NCBI RefSeq assembly: GCF_037176765.1
Contig: NC_090034.1
Location: 21,299,375 to 21,363,374, forward strand
Direction: 5' to 3'
Length of the DNA: 64,000 bases
DNA from: Anolis sagrei
Lineage: Eukaryota > Chordata > Lepidosauria > Squamata > Anolidae
The number at the start of each line of letters is the position of its first letter. The first letter of the stretch is position 1. The notes under the pieces were generated by a model. The model worked only from the letters and a program-made list of their open reading frames with translations, was not told the DNA's origin and did not search any database. This document shows, piece by piece, positions 9,597 through 19,039 of this stretch. The translations under genes and the position numbers were made by a program.

Positions 9597-9707
9597 TATT
9601 TATTGATAAATAGATAAATTTATATACCCAGTGTTGCTGGGATATGCATTTCCTAATGCTATTCATTAGAAACATTCATTATTAGCTTTATGGTTTTATA
9701 AACAGTT

Positions 9708-10280
9708 CCATTAGAAAATGCAGGCACGAACAGCGTACCTGTCCGAACGTATCTCCTTCTACATCCCACCTCAGAGTTTAAGATCTGCTGAAGGGGCCCT
9801 GCTCTCGGCCCCACCTTTATCACAAGCGAGACTGGTGGGGACGAGGGACAGGGCCTTCTCGGTGGTGGCCCCTCGTCTGTGGAATGCACTCCCAGGGGAG
9901 ATTAGGTCATCAACATCCCTACTCTTTCAGAAGGAAGCTAAAAACCTGGATGTGGGACCAGGCCTTCGGGTAAGCTGGCAGATGTACAAAGACAACCAAT
10001 GACGACCAGAGTAGGAAAGGACAATGACGATGCTAGATGGATTATGAATTGGTGAACATTGACCACAAGCTGATTTTATTGCTGCTAGTATACTGTTTGA
10101 TTGTTTTATAATGAGTTATAACTGTTGACATCATATGGTAAATTTGTATATTGTATATTGTACTGTATTTTGTGAATTGTTAGGCATCGAATTGTGCCTT
10201 TTGTAAGCTGCCCTGAGTCCCCCATAGGGGGTTGAGAAGGGCGGGGTAGAAGCACCCCAAATAAATAAATAAATAATAAA
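9708..10280 (+). mobile_element. L2-type LINE 3' end
   Basis: The plus strand encodes the C-terminal ORF2 block YLSERISFYIPPQSLRSAEG followed by VGTRDRAFSVVAPRLWNALP, then a 3' UTR ending with a 'ccctgagtccccc' phrase and AATAAATAAATAAATAA, the normal L2-like tail. It is 5'-truncated. Confidence 0.8.
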
Positions 10281-10559
10281 AATAAAATAAGTATATAAGA
10301 TAATTTCTAATAAGTTGTAGCAGACAATGCATAACCAGGCAATGTGAAGTACTTAAGGTAGCTGTGAATAAATGATTGTTGCTACTAAGCCACATCCTCA
10401 ACTTCAGAGAAAGGGGAATTGCCTTAATTTATAAACCGTTGTCCTGAGCAAGTCACTATGTTCTGGCCTAGAGTCACACTCTCTCAGCCTCAGAGGAAGG
10501 AGCAGGCAAGTGATTCAAATGTACCTTGCCACCACTTCCCTCTCGTTTTAATACAACCA

Positions 10560-10670
10560 ATTGCCTCCTTGACTGGCGAAGAATAATCGTAAGAGTTGGA
10601 AGAGACCCTCAGGGCCCATGTAGTCCAACCCCCTCCTGTTTTCACGCAAGAAAAGCCTGCACTTTGATAT
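10560..10670 (-). mobile_element. CR1 3' fragment
   Basis: Contains the reverse complement of the CR1 tail ('gagttggaagagaccctcagg...tccaaccccctcctg'). About 100 bp. Confidence 0.6.
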
Positions 10671-10819
10671 GTACATTTCCATTAAACGTCTGTAGGATGG
10701 ATGCCCTTTGCTGTGCTTTGACCTCATGCAGGCCCTTCTCTAGAAAACAGCATTTTGTCTGTTTTTTTCTCCTTTACCCTCTTGTGCTTGCATCTGAGTG
10801 TTACACACACGCACATCTA

Positions 10820-11138
10820 CAGTAGTCTCGCTTATTCAACATTCTGTATTATCCAACGCAGTCTGCCTCCTGCCCGGATCCATAGGTATTTCAATACATT
10901 GCGATGTTATGGTGCTAAATTCGTAAATACAGTAATTATTACACAACATTACCATGTATTGAAATGTTTTTTTTCTGTCAGTTTGTTGTAAAACATGTTT
11001 TGGTGCTTCATTTTAAAAATCTTAACATAATTTGACATAATTTAATAGGCTTTTCTTTAATCCCTCCTTATTATACAACATTTCTGCTTATCCAACGTTC
11101 TGTTGGCCCGTTTATGTTGGATACGCATGACTCTACTG
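10820..11138. mobile_element. Tigger-like MITE with terminal inverted repeats
   Basis: The left end CAGTAGTCTCGCTTATTCAA is the inverted complement of the right end (GTTGGATACGCATGACTCTA followed by CTG), with internal 'ttatccaac' phrases. A TA precedes the left end. About 319 bp, no coding capacity. The ends have several mismatches, so it is an old copy. Confidence 0.7.
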
Positions 11139-11576
11139 CATTTATATATGCATCGCTTTTTAAATTTTAGTTAAATCCCCACCAGTGCTTTAAGTTGGGC
11201 AATGGAGCCAAGGTCCATCAGGCCATGGAGGAGCCTTTGTGGATCAAAGAAAGATACATATTGATACATAAATACTAGAGGTGTGCATTAATTCGTATTA
11301 AATTCTTTAAATTTTGTACTTACAAGGCAATATTCGACACATGGGCGTGGCCTGCGCCAAAAATTTAAGAACCTAAACTTATCCCATATTGTTTTGTCTT
11401 AGTTTTGTAAATCTCGGAAGGCTCCCAAAGTCAGTTTCCTTTTCAGTGCATGGAAGCGAAGCAAAGCCAAAAAGGCTACCTCAGTGCCTTGCCTGTTATC
11501 TAAATTAATGGAGCTTCAGCATTAGGAGCAGGAAAAAGAGGGAGCAGTGTTTGCTGGGAACAGCACAGAAGTCTGA
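11139..11576. other. host-gene intron, no feature seen
   Basis: Unique-looking sequence; no exon, RNA or repeat end could be supported. Confidence 0.25.
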
Positions 11577-11851
11577 GAAATGTATTGTCGAAGGCTTTCA
11601 TGGCCGGAATTACTGGGTTGTTGTACGTTTCTTGGGCTATATGGCCATGTTCTAGAGGCATTCTCTCCTGACATTTCGCCTGCATCTATGGCAAGCATCC
11701 TCAGAGGTAGAGAGGTCTGGTGGAACTAAGAAAATTTGGTTTATATATCTGTGGAATGACCAGGGTAGGACAAAGACCTCTTGTCTGCTGGAGCTAGGTG
11801 TGAATGGCCATCAAATGCTAATCAAGGTGGTCAGTTGCCCAGAAGCTTCAA
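11577..11851 (-). mobile_element. Penelope-like terminal-repeat fragment
   Basis: Shares the full phrase series of the Penelope terminal repeat (start with 'ttgtcgaaggctttcatggcc', then 'ggctatatggccatgttcta', 'tatggcaagcatcctcagag', 'tatatctgtggaatg'). The orientation letter is by convention only. It abuts an L2 fragment on the right. Confidence 0.7.
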
Positions 11852-11861
11852 TTAATCCTAC

Positions 11862-12470
11862 CTGTCAGCAGCCAGGTTGCTTACCGGAGCGGCGTACTGG
11901 GAGCATACAACTCCTCTGTTACGCCAACTCCACTGGTTGCCGATCTGCTACCGAGCACGATGCAAAGTGCTGGTTTTAACCTTTAATACTCTAAACGGCC
12001 CAGACTACCTGTCTGAACGTATCTCCTATTACAAATCATCACAAAATTTAAGATCATCTGGAGAGGCCCTGCTCTCGATCCCATGGCCGTTTGGTGGAGT
12101 CGAGAGACAGGACTTTCTCAGCAGTGGCTCCCTGTCTGTGGAATTCCCTCCCCAAAGACATCAGATTGGCCACCTCCCTCCTGTCCTTTAGAAGGAAACT
12201 CAAGACTTGGCTGTGGGACCTTGCATTTGACCATTGAATAGCTGCTTGTAGGAAGACGACATAAGCAATTTCGAAGTGACAATAAATTGGTCCGGACCCA
12301 GATTTTAATTGGCGTGTTTTAACAACAGCTTATTTAATGTTTTGTTTTCATGAATTTGTTGATTGTTCTTATCATTATGATGGCACCGGATGGTGTTTGC
12401 TGTGAGGCCGCCCCGAGTCCCACCTTGGAGTGAGAAGGGCAGGGAACAAGTATATGAAATAAAATAAATA
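11862..12470 (+). mobile_element. L2-type LINE 3' end
   Basis: Encodes the L2 C-terminal block (EHTTPLLRQLHWLPICYRAR, then YLSERISYY, with frame changes), then a 3' UTR with 'ccccgagtcccacc' and an AATAAATAAA tail. It is more decayed than the copy at 9708. Confidence 0.75.
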
Positions 12471-12472
12471 AA

Positions 12473-12785
12473 TCATAGAATCAAAGAGTTGGAAGAGACC
12501 TCATGGGCCATCCAGTCCAATCCCTGCCAAGAAGCAGGAATATTGCATTCAAATCACCCCTGACAGATGGCCATCCAGCCTGTTTAAAAGCTTCCAAAGA
12601 AGGAGCCTCCACCAAACTCTGGGGCAGAGAGTTCCACTGCTGAACGGCTCTCACAGTCAGGAAGTTCTTCCTCATGTTCAGATGGAATCTCCTCTTTTGT
12701 AGTTTGAAGCCATTGTTCCGCGTCCTAGTCTCCAGGGAAGCAGAAAACAAGCTTGCTCCCTCCTCCCTGTGACTTCCTCTCACAT
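12473..12785 (-). mobile_element. CR1 LINE 3' end
   Basis: Starts with the 'tcatagaatcaaagagttgg' tail and continues through about 310 bp of CR1 3' sequence, which includes the conserved peptide block NGFKLQKRRFHLNMRKNFLT seen in reverse. It is the longest CR1 copy here and serves as reference for the shorter pieces elsewhere. Confidence 0.75.
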
Positions 12786-12884
12786 ATTTATATTTATTTA
12801 TTTATATTTATTACTTCTAGTAAGTACATCTGTGTGCTGGGCTGAGAAGAAATCCCTAAATTGATGGCCCCCATGCTATAGGGG

Positions 12885-13012
12885 AAGCATATTAATTACT
12901 TTAGAGGCTGGATGGCCATCTGCTAGGAGAGTTTTGATGGTACTCTTCTGCGGAAGAAGTAGGTTGGACTTGATGACTCTTGGGGGTCCCCTCCAACTCT
13001 AGGATTCTATGA
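12885..13012 (+). mobile_element. CR1 3' tail, plus orientation
   Basis: 'ggctggatggccatctgcta...tccaactctaggattctatg' is the CR1 tail in plus orientation. Confidence 0.6.
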
Positions 13013-13127
13013 AAACGTAAATTGGTTAATATTAGTTTCTATTGGTTAATATAAGAGTCATTCAATGAGATCAAAATCAAAGCGTTAGCCATATTGCCGT
13101 GCCCCACCGTCAAGAAAGAAGACTTAC

Positions 13128-13157
13128 CACTCTTCAGCCGCCAAGGGAAAAGGAAGG
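13128..13157 (-). ncRNA. SNHG19: first exon of SNHG19-like host RNA (5'TOP)
   Basis: Begins at the pyrimidine run CCTTCCTTTTCCC (minus, 13157-13145), about 28 nt below the TATA box, and ends at a consensus donor GTAAGTC (13127-13121). A 30-nt 5'TOP first exon fits the snoRNA-host class. The start is inferred from sequence only. Confidence 0.6.
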
Positions 13158-13176
13158 CACGAGCAGCTTCATCTCC

Positions 13177-13185
13177 TTTTATAAA
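13177..13185 (-). promoter_or_regulatory. TATA box of the host RNA gene
   Basis: TTTATAAAA on the minus strand, 28 nt upstream of the 5'TOP start. Several CCAAT/ATTGG boxes lie upstream of it (near 13203, 13219, 13259, 13298 and 13363). Confidence 0.65.
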
Positions 13186-13199
13186 CTCGGGCGGCTTCC

Positions 13200-13560
13200 C
13201 TATTGGCTCGACTCTGTCCAATCAAATCGCCCCATATCGGGCCATCGGCCCTCCTTCAGCCAATGAGCGTTCACCACTTTAAAACGCTCTCTTCCTATTG
13301 GTCGGAATCGTCCGCCGTTCCACAAGGCTGCGTCCTCTCCTGTTCCCCTTCGGAGGCCATTTGATTGGTCGCGTGAGGGAAGAGAGGCCGTCCCTGAGAA
13401 GCAGGCCCCCGCGCGGGCGCTGATGGGAGTTGTAGGGCGGAGGCGCTCCAGCCGTGAGGGAATTCTATGAGCCGGAAGGGACAAAAGAACTACAACTCCC
13501 ATGCAAGAAATTTGTGGCGGAAGTGGCGTTGCATGGCTTCCGGCGTCTGTGAAGAGGTGA
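13200..13560. promoter_or_regulatory. divergent CpG-rich promoter of host RNA and TRAF7
   Basis: A G/C- and CpG-rich block separates the minus-strand TATA promoter from TRAF7 exon 1. It holds at least five CCAAT boxes in both orientations, ETS-type CCGGAAG/CGGAAGT motifs near 13471, 13519 and 13538, and two ZNF143/THAP11-like motifs in inverted orientation: TGGGAGTTGTAG at 13424-13435 and ACTACAACTCCCATGC at 13489-13504. The TRAF7 side has no TATA, as usual for a housekeeping gene. Confidence 0.7.
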
Positions 13561-13718
13561 TGGAGAAGGGGACGGCGGCAGCGGCGGGAGGCGGTGCGGC
13601 GCCGGCACGAAGGAAGGAAGGGCTGTCATGAGCCGCGGGGGGGCTTCCCGGCCTGCAGGGCCGCCGCTACCTCTTTCCCGGCGCCGCCGTCCGCCAATTT
13701 CTCCTCAGCGGCCCACAG
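13505..13718 (+). other. TRAF7: TRAF7 exon 1 (5' UTR)
   Basis: The G/C-rich leader ends at a consensus donor CAG|GTGAGG (13719). The transcription start is inferred to lie just right of the plus-strand ZNF143-like motif. The exon contains two short upstream ORFs: 13560-13631 (23 residues, MEKGTAAAAGGGAA...) and one starting at 13628, whose ATG overlaps the stop of the first (ATGA) and whose frame is open through the splice site. Confidence 0.6.
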
Positions 13719-13831
13719 GTGAGGCGGAGGGGCGGGGCCAGGCCCGGAGGGGGCGGGGCCTCCTGCAACACTCGTTCTGCCTCCATTCCAACTCCCAACA
13801 AGAGGAGAATGATGGGGATACTTATATAATA

Positions 13832-14690
13832 CTAGCTTGGGGACCCGGCGGTGCCCGGGTTACTAGAGAAAGTGGGTAATGGGGGTTCTGTATGCCAAGT
13901 TTGGTCTTTATTGGTCATTGGATGAGGGTTGCATTGTTTTCAGGAAGTGAGTGAAGGTACGTGAAGTCCCATCATCCATGGTCCACCCTCCTCCAAACAG
14001 CAGCAGGATATAGAATCGGTCATTGGGTCTCTGTGTGCCAAGTTTAGTCTATCAGTCATTGGATGAGGGTCGCAGTGGCTTCAGTAAGTGAGTGAAAGTA
14101 CTGCAAGTCCCATCATCCGTGGTCCATTCCCCCTTAGTACTGCATCAGGATGTAGAGTGGGTCATGAGTAAGTTTGGGTCTGGTCTGTGATTTGTAGAGG
14201 CTACAATGTTCTGTGGGAAATGAATCGGGTGAAGGTACTGCAAATCCCATCGTTCGTGGCACATCCTGCCCTAAACCGCACCAGGTTTTAAAGTGGGCCA
14301 TTGGGCCTCTGTGTGCCAAGTTTGGTCCTGATCCGTCATTGGTATGAGCCACAGTGCTCTAAGGAAGTGAGTTAAAGTACTGCAAGTTCCGTCATCCATG
14401 GTCCATCTTCCCTCAAACTGCACCAGGATGTAGAGTGGGTCTTTTGGGGGGGGGGGTTCTGTGTGCAAAGTTTGGTCTTGTTCTGTCATTGTTGGGGGCA
14501 CAAGATATTTTGGACTTCAACTCCAACCATTCCTGACAGCCTCAGGCCCCTTTCCTTTTCCCTCTGCTACCTCGGAATGTTGAGGCTGGCCAATCAGAGA
14601 CCATATGCAAATTGTACCACAGTGGCAGCCAATCAGAACGCTGCCACATACACCTCCCTCCACATACAAACACTGACTTTTATTATATAC
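13832..14690 (-). mobile_element. non-autonomous Helitron with internal tandem repeats
   Basis: On the minus strand the 3' end shows the Helitron signature: hairpin ACCCGG-GCACCG-CCGGGT, a short spacer, then CTAG (13835-13832) followed by T. The 5' end near 14690 (TATATAATAAAAGTCAG) lacks a clean TC, so that boundary is approximate. Inside are five units of about 130-150 bp, each with a 'ccaagtttggtc' phrase (at about 13895, 14038, 14168, 14316 and 14466) and a 'cccatcatccatggtcca' phrase. No coding sequence. Confidence 0.65.
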
Positions 14691-14809
14691 GTAGGTAATG
14701 ATAAGATACTATAATAATATTAATATGATGAAAATGTCAGGATCAGATACAAGCTCCAGAGTTTGGAAAATGTCCTCTTCCCTTTGATAATATAATAATA
14801 ATATGAGGA

Positions 14810-15275
14810 TTTAAAAATAGAACTGCAAAGACTCTGGCACAAGCCAGTCAAGGTGGTCCTAGAGGTGATCGGCACACTGGGTGCAGTGCCTAAAGACCTT
14901 GGGCTGCACTTATACACAATCAGTGCTGAGAAAATTATCATCTGCCAGCTGCACCTTACTGGGATCTGCACGCATCACACAGTCCTAGACACTTGGGAAG
15001 TGTCCAACGTGCGATCCAATACAACAGCCAGCAGAGTGTCTGCTGTGGACTCATCTTGTGTTTCCAATAATAATATAATAAAATTATATTATTATAATAG
15101 AATTTTCTCCCCATGAGGCCAAGCCCAAAAATACAATACAGCACAATAAAATACAGAATGCAGAGAACAAAAAATTACATCAGAAAATAGTAACAGTAGC
15201 AAAATAAAATAAATAAAGCAAATTAACACAATATAGAATCGAACAGGATGGGCAGGCCAAGATAATAATAAGATA
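14810..15275 (+). mobile_element. LINE fragment, same family as 6700-6960
   Basis: Encodes a VVLEVIGTLGAVPKDLGLHL block homologous to the minus-strand copy at 6700-6960, followed by an A/T run and an A-rich stretch (15100-15275) that looks like a second LINE tail in minus orientation ('ggcaggccaagat...'). Confidence 0.5.
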
Positions 15276-15439
15276 ATATGATGCAAAGGGCAGCATTAGA
15301 TGCCAGCTCCAGAGTATTTTATGATCCCTATGATAATATAATATAATAATATGATACTAATAAAATAATAATAAGATAAGAGACAATAATAAGATAATGT
15401 AGTATGATACTATTATTATTATATATGTAATATAATAAT

Positions 15440-15678
15440 GGTGTCCCCAGTGGCACAATGGGTTAAACCCTTGTACTGGCAGGACTGCTGACCTATTGGA
15501 ATCCGGGGAGAGTGGGTTGAGCTCCCTTTCAGCTCCAGTTCCCCATGCAGAGAACATGACGGAAGCCTCCCATAAGGATGGTTAAACATCAAACATCCGG
15601 GTAACATCCTTGCAGATGGCCAGTTCTCTCACACCAGAAGCGACTTGCAGTTACTCAAGTCTTTCCTGACACGAAATA
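15440..15678 (+). mobile_element. tRNA-derived Sauria-type SINE
   Basis: Starts with a tRNA-like head (GGCACAATGGGTTAAACCCT, B-box-like 'ggaatccgggg') and ends with 'agaagcgacttgcagttact' and a short (ATA)n tail. Confidence 0.75.
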
Positions 15679-15846
15679 ATAGTAATAATAATAATATATG
15701 ATGCAAAGGACAGCATCAGATGCCAGCTCCACAGTTTGGAAAATTTCCTCTTCCCTATGATAATATAACATAGTGATAATAATATGTAAATAATAAGAGA
15801 AGAGAATAAGATAAGGTAATATGTTAATATAATAACTATAATAATA

Positions 15847-16728
15847 CTAGCGGTCCCCTGCCACGCGTTGCTGTGGCTCAGTCTGGTGATCTGGAAAAGA
15901 AAGTAATTAGAAAATGTTGGTTTCTAAAATATGTAATTTCTTTATGCATGTGGATAAACAGTATTTATTGCTGTTTCTTTTGTCAGTGTTGATGTGGAGA
16001 TTGTCTGGTTTGCCTACTCTGAAACATGCAACTTATAATTGTCCTTCTTCAGGGGTCCCTTTCAAATCTATGATACTATGTGTGTGTGAATCATATCTAT
16101 CTATCTATATCTATGGCTGGATAGCTCTTTGTCAGGAGGACTTTGATAATGCTTTCTTGCCCTGGTGAAGGGAGTTGTACTGAATGGCCTTAAGTATGGG
16201 GGTTCTGTGTGGGAAGTTTACCCCAATTCTGTCGTTGGTGGGGTTCAGCATGCTCTTTGATTGTAGGTGAACTATAAATCCCAGCAACTACAACTCCCAA
16301 ATGTCAAGGTCTATTCCCCCCAAACTCCATCTGTGTTCATATTTGGGTATGTGGAATATTCATGCCAAGTTTGGTCCAGATCCATCATTGTTTGAGTCCA
16401 CAGTGCTCTCTGGATGTAGGTGAAGTACAACTCCCAAACTCAAGGTCAGTGCCCACGAAACCCTTCTGATGTTTTCAGTTGGTCATGGGAGTCCTGTGTG
16501 CCATGTTTGCTTCAGTTCCAGCCTTGGTAGAGTTCAGAATGCTCTTTGATTGTAAGTAAACTATAAATCCCAGCAACTAAAACTCCCAAATGATAAAATC
16601 AATTTTTTTAGTGATGGTCACTCCTTGGGTTAGTAGGTGTCTTGTGGCCAAATTTGGTGTCAATTCGCCCAGTGGTTTTTGAGTTCTGTTAATCCCACAA
16701 GCAAACATTACATTTTGATTTATATAGA
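15847..16728 (-). mobile_element. Helitron with intact ends and helicase C-terminus remnant
   Basis: On the minus strand the element begins TCTATATAAATCAAAATG at 16728, preceded by A, and ends with hairpin GCCAC-AGCAACGC-GTGGC, AGGGGACCG and CTAG at 15850-15847, followed by T. That is the canonical A|TC...CTRR|T structure. Near its 3' end (about 16052-16000, minus) it encodes GQL, a stop, then VACFRVGKPDNLHI, matching the conserved helicase C-terminus (GQLYVACSRVGKPDNL). The middle (16200-16600) is unrelated to Helitron genes and shared, inverted, with the SPIN-like element at 22567-23300. A copy with internal deletion and foreign segment. Confidence 0.8.
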
Positions 16729-16856
16729 TAATACGATGCGAAGGGCAGCATCAGATGCCAGCTCCAGAGTTTAAAGAGTTTCCTTTTCCCTATGATAATA
16801 TAATAATAATATGATAATAATAATATAATGAGATAGTAAGATAAGATATATTATAA

Positions 16857-17098
16857 TATTTTTTGTGTGTCAGGAGCAATTTGAAAAACTGCAAGTCGCT
16901 TCTGCCATCTGCAAGGACACTGCCAGGGGACATTCGGATGTTTGATGTTTTACCATCCTGTAGGAGGCTTCTCTCATATCCCTGCATGGGGAGCTAGAGC
17001 TGAGCGGGAGCTCATCCTGCTCCCCGGATTCAAACCACCAGCCTGTCCGTCAGCAGTCCTGCTGTCACAAGGGCTTAACCCATTCCATCACGGCGGGC
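16857..17098 (-). mobile_element. tRNA-derived Sauria-type SINE
   Basis: Minus-orientation copy: tail 'tgtgtcaggagcaatttgaa' at the left, tRNA-like head with 'ggatggtaaaacatc' internal block and 'ccgtgatggaatgggttaag' at the right end. Confidence 0.7.
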
Positions 17099-17264
17099 TC
17101 TATATGATAATAAAATATGATAATATAATAATACTAATAATAATATGATGATAATATGATGCAAAGGGCAACATCAGGTGCCAGCTCCAGAGTTTTTGTT
17201 TTAACTAATTTTTATTGAAAGGGAGGGAAATCATTATATATATATATATAATGATCTTAGATGA

Positions 17265-17410
17265 TTTTAATGATTTGTTTTATCAATTCTGTGTTTTATT
17301 CTGTTTTAACATTGAGACGCAATACGTTTTTATTTGGAGTCTGCTGTATTTAGTGTTGTGAGTCTTGCTTAAAGAGAAGAAAACAGGATATAAATCTAAA
17401 TAATAATTAC
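17265..17410 (+). mobile_element. LINE 3' tail (L2/CR1 type)
   Basis: A T-rich block leading to 'gtgagtcttgcttaaagaga' and 'aggatataaatctaaataat', the same layout as other LINE tails in the window. Confidence 0.45.
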
Positions 17411-18100
17411 ACACACACATAATATTATGTATATTTGATATACTGTTGTTGTTGTTTTTTTTGCTTCTTAGATGCATATAAATATCTCTGAAAATGGGGG
17501 GCATCTTAAAATGAAAATGTGAGGATTACTAAAAAAAATTAAAATGTTGCTTGATCCTTCTGTAGTATTTGTTGCTCATTTACTGACTGGCTTATGATAT
17601 ACATCAAGTGCCATGAGTGTTCAAACAGTAGCATTTAAATATTTCATATTCCGCCCAGATAATGGAACCGTACCTTCATACTTTATATTCCTTTTCCTAG
17701 TTTAGTGTGAAAAGAGACGAAGGTGCATGAGGTGCTGCCTTTGCCTGAACAAGGAGGGACTTCTTCCTGTTTTTCTCTTTTTTTTTCTGATTCCATGGAC
17801 AAATGCTATTTAAATCAACCACAATAGTAAGAAAGTCCTGTTTTCTTGAAAACTTCAATGATTTTACTGACTGTAGTGTGACTGAAAGATTTTAGATCCT
17901 TAAGAAGCAAACATGTTGAAGCTTTTTGCAAAACCAGTATTGTCCTCTTCATATAGTTTGCTAACTTTTTGTATAAGATAATAACAAGAGCTGTCATCAG
18001 TGTGTTCCTTAGAAACATTCCTAGCTTCCTAGTTTAAGTCTATATTTGTTTATTTATTGGGCAAGAAGAAACAGCCAACCCTAACAAAAAGACTTTCTAA
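17411..18100. other. TRAF7 intron 1, no clear feature
   Basis: A short (CA)n near 17410 and poly-pyrimidine runs; no exon, RNA gene or mobile-element terminus was recognised. Confidence 0.25.
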
Positions 18101-18102
18101 AG

Positions 18103-19039
18103 TCCTGGTTCCCAATGTGGGGGGAAATCCGTGAATGATATAATGACCTTTTTACATTTATTGTTCTCAAGGCCTCATATACAATATATAAATATAGAGA
18201 CATACACATTTTTAAAATTAAAATCTGAATGTCCGCAGCGGTCAGCTGGTGCCAATGGAGGTGGAGAAAGCTCCTCATAGAAAGGAAATGGAGAGGGCAT
18301 AGAGTGCACATGAGCCGAGAAAATAGAAGCCACTTTCACTCCGCCCAGCTTTCTTTTAACATTACAAGCCATGCAAAATATATACAAATATATTTTTGTT
18401 CTGCATATGAATGTAGCAAGAAATCTGTAGAAAAACCCAAAGTAAAGTTACTTTCATAGAGAAGTCAATATTTTTGTATAAATTAAAAAAAAATGATCAG
18501 CCGCAAGAAAATGAATGTCAGGCAACAGGATATTATTCTCACAGATTCTCACCAAAGACACTTTGGAGTGAATTTGGACATTTAAGTTGCCCTGAATTCA
18601 GTGCAGATTGATGAAATCAAGTGTGGCTCAGATATTACTATGCCCACAATATCGTTCTATTTTATGACTTAACTGTATGAAGCATGAATTATTTTCATTC
18701 GCCAGGTTCAAGCAGAAAAATCTCGCATTTTCCATTCCCACAAATTTTTCCTGATATCATGCTGGTTACTTAAGGGAAAAGAACCTTTTGAATAGATCCA
18801 CGAGCGTAGAAAAGATGTTCCTTGACACGTCATTAACCATCAACAAATGACAATGACTGTATTTTCAGAAAACTCACAAGCTAAAGTTTAGGACTCGGCT
18901 TCACTGCCTATGTTCCTTGATGACAAAAGGAGTTCACATTCTGGATAATTTGAATTATATGTCAGAGTGCATTAGGAAGGGGTCAGGATTTTAGAAAGGC
19001 TTGGGGGGCATGGCCAAAAAAAGGTTGGAACCACTGGTC
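18103..19039. mobile_element. hAT-like element, about 0.9 kb, non-coding
   Basis: The left end CCTGGTTCCCAATGTGGGG and right end AAAGGTTGGAACCACTGG are imperfect inverted repeats of the common hAT type CAGTGGTTCCCAACC. Flanks share TCTAAA on both sides (about 18095 and 19041), compatible with a decayed 8-bp target duplication. No transposase frame remains. Confidence 0.55.

Larger units (their letters stand above)
3380..13157 (-). ncRNA. SNHG19: SNORD60 host gene, SNHG19-like long non-coding RNA
   Basis: A minus-strand transcription unit is inferred from four observations. There is a TATA box at 13177-13185. A 5'TOP-type pyrimidine start at 13157-13145 lies about 28 nt downstream. A consensus donor (GTAAGTC, 13127-13121) ends a 30-nt first exon. 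Two downstream units each have a 44-nt exon, an intronic SNORD60, an acceptor 81 nt past the snoRNA, and an AATAAA signal. TATA plus 5'TOP is the usual promoter type of snoRNA host genes. In human SNHG19 lies divergently upstream of TRAF7 and hosts SNORD60, the same order and orientation as here. I see no conserved ORF in the exons, so the spliced RNA is probably a carrier. The exon between 13128 and 5913, if any, was not found, and which unit supplies the true 3' end is unknown. Confidence 0.6.
14700..17260. repeat. composite A/T-rich array with a recurring 70-bp module
   Basis: A module starting 'gatgcaaagggcagcatcag' and continuing to 'ttcctcttccctatgataat' followed by ATA/ATAATA runs recurs at about 14725-14800, 15280-15345, 15697-15780, 16733-16810 and 17155-17200. 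Between the modules sit a LINE fragment, two SINEs and a Helitron, so the array was expanded and then used as an insertion target. Confidence 0.7.

Noticed and set aside
13628-13879. An 83-codon plus-strand frame from the exon 1 ATG, as an alternative TRAF7 N-terminus
   Set aside because: It is read through the donor into intron 1. When spliced it ends at a TGA overlapping the TRAF7 ATG, so it is an upstream ORF and not an N-terminal extension.
13880-14500. A CRISPR-like or satellite array
   Set aside because: The units are 130-150 bp, diverged and enclosed by Helitron ends in a vertebrate genome.
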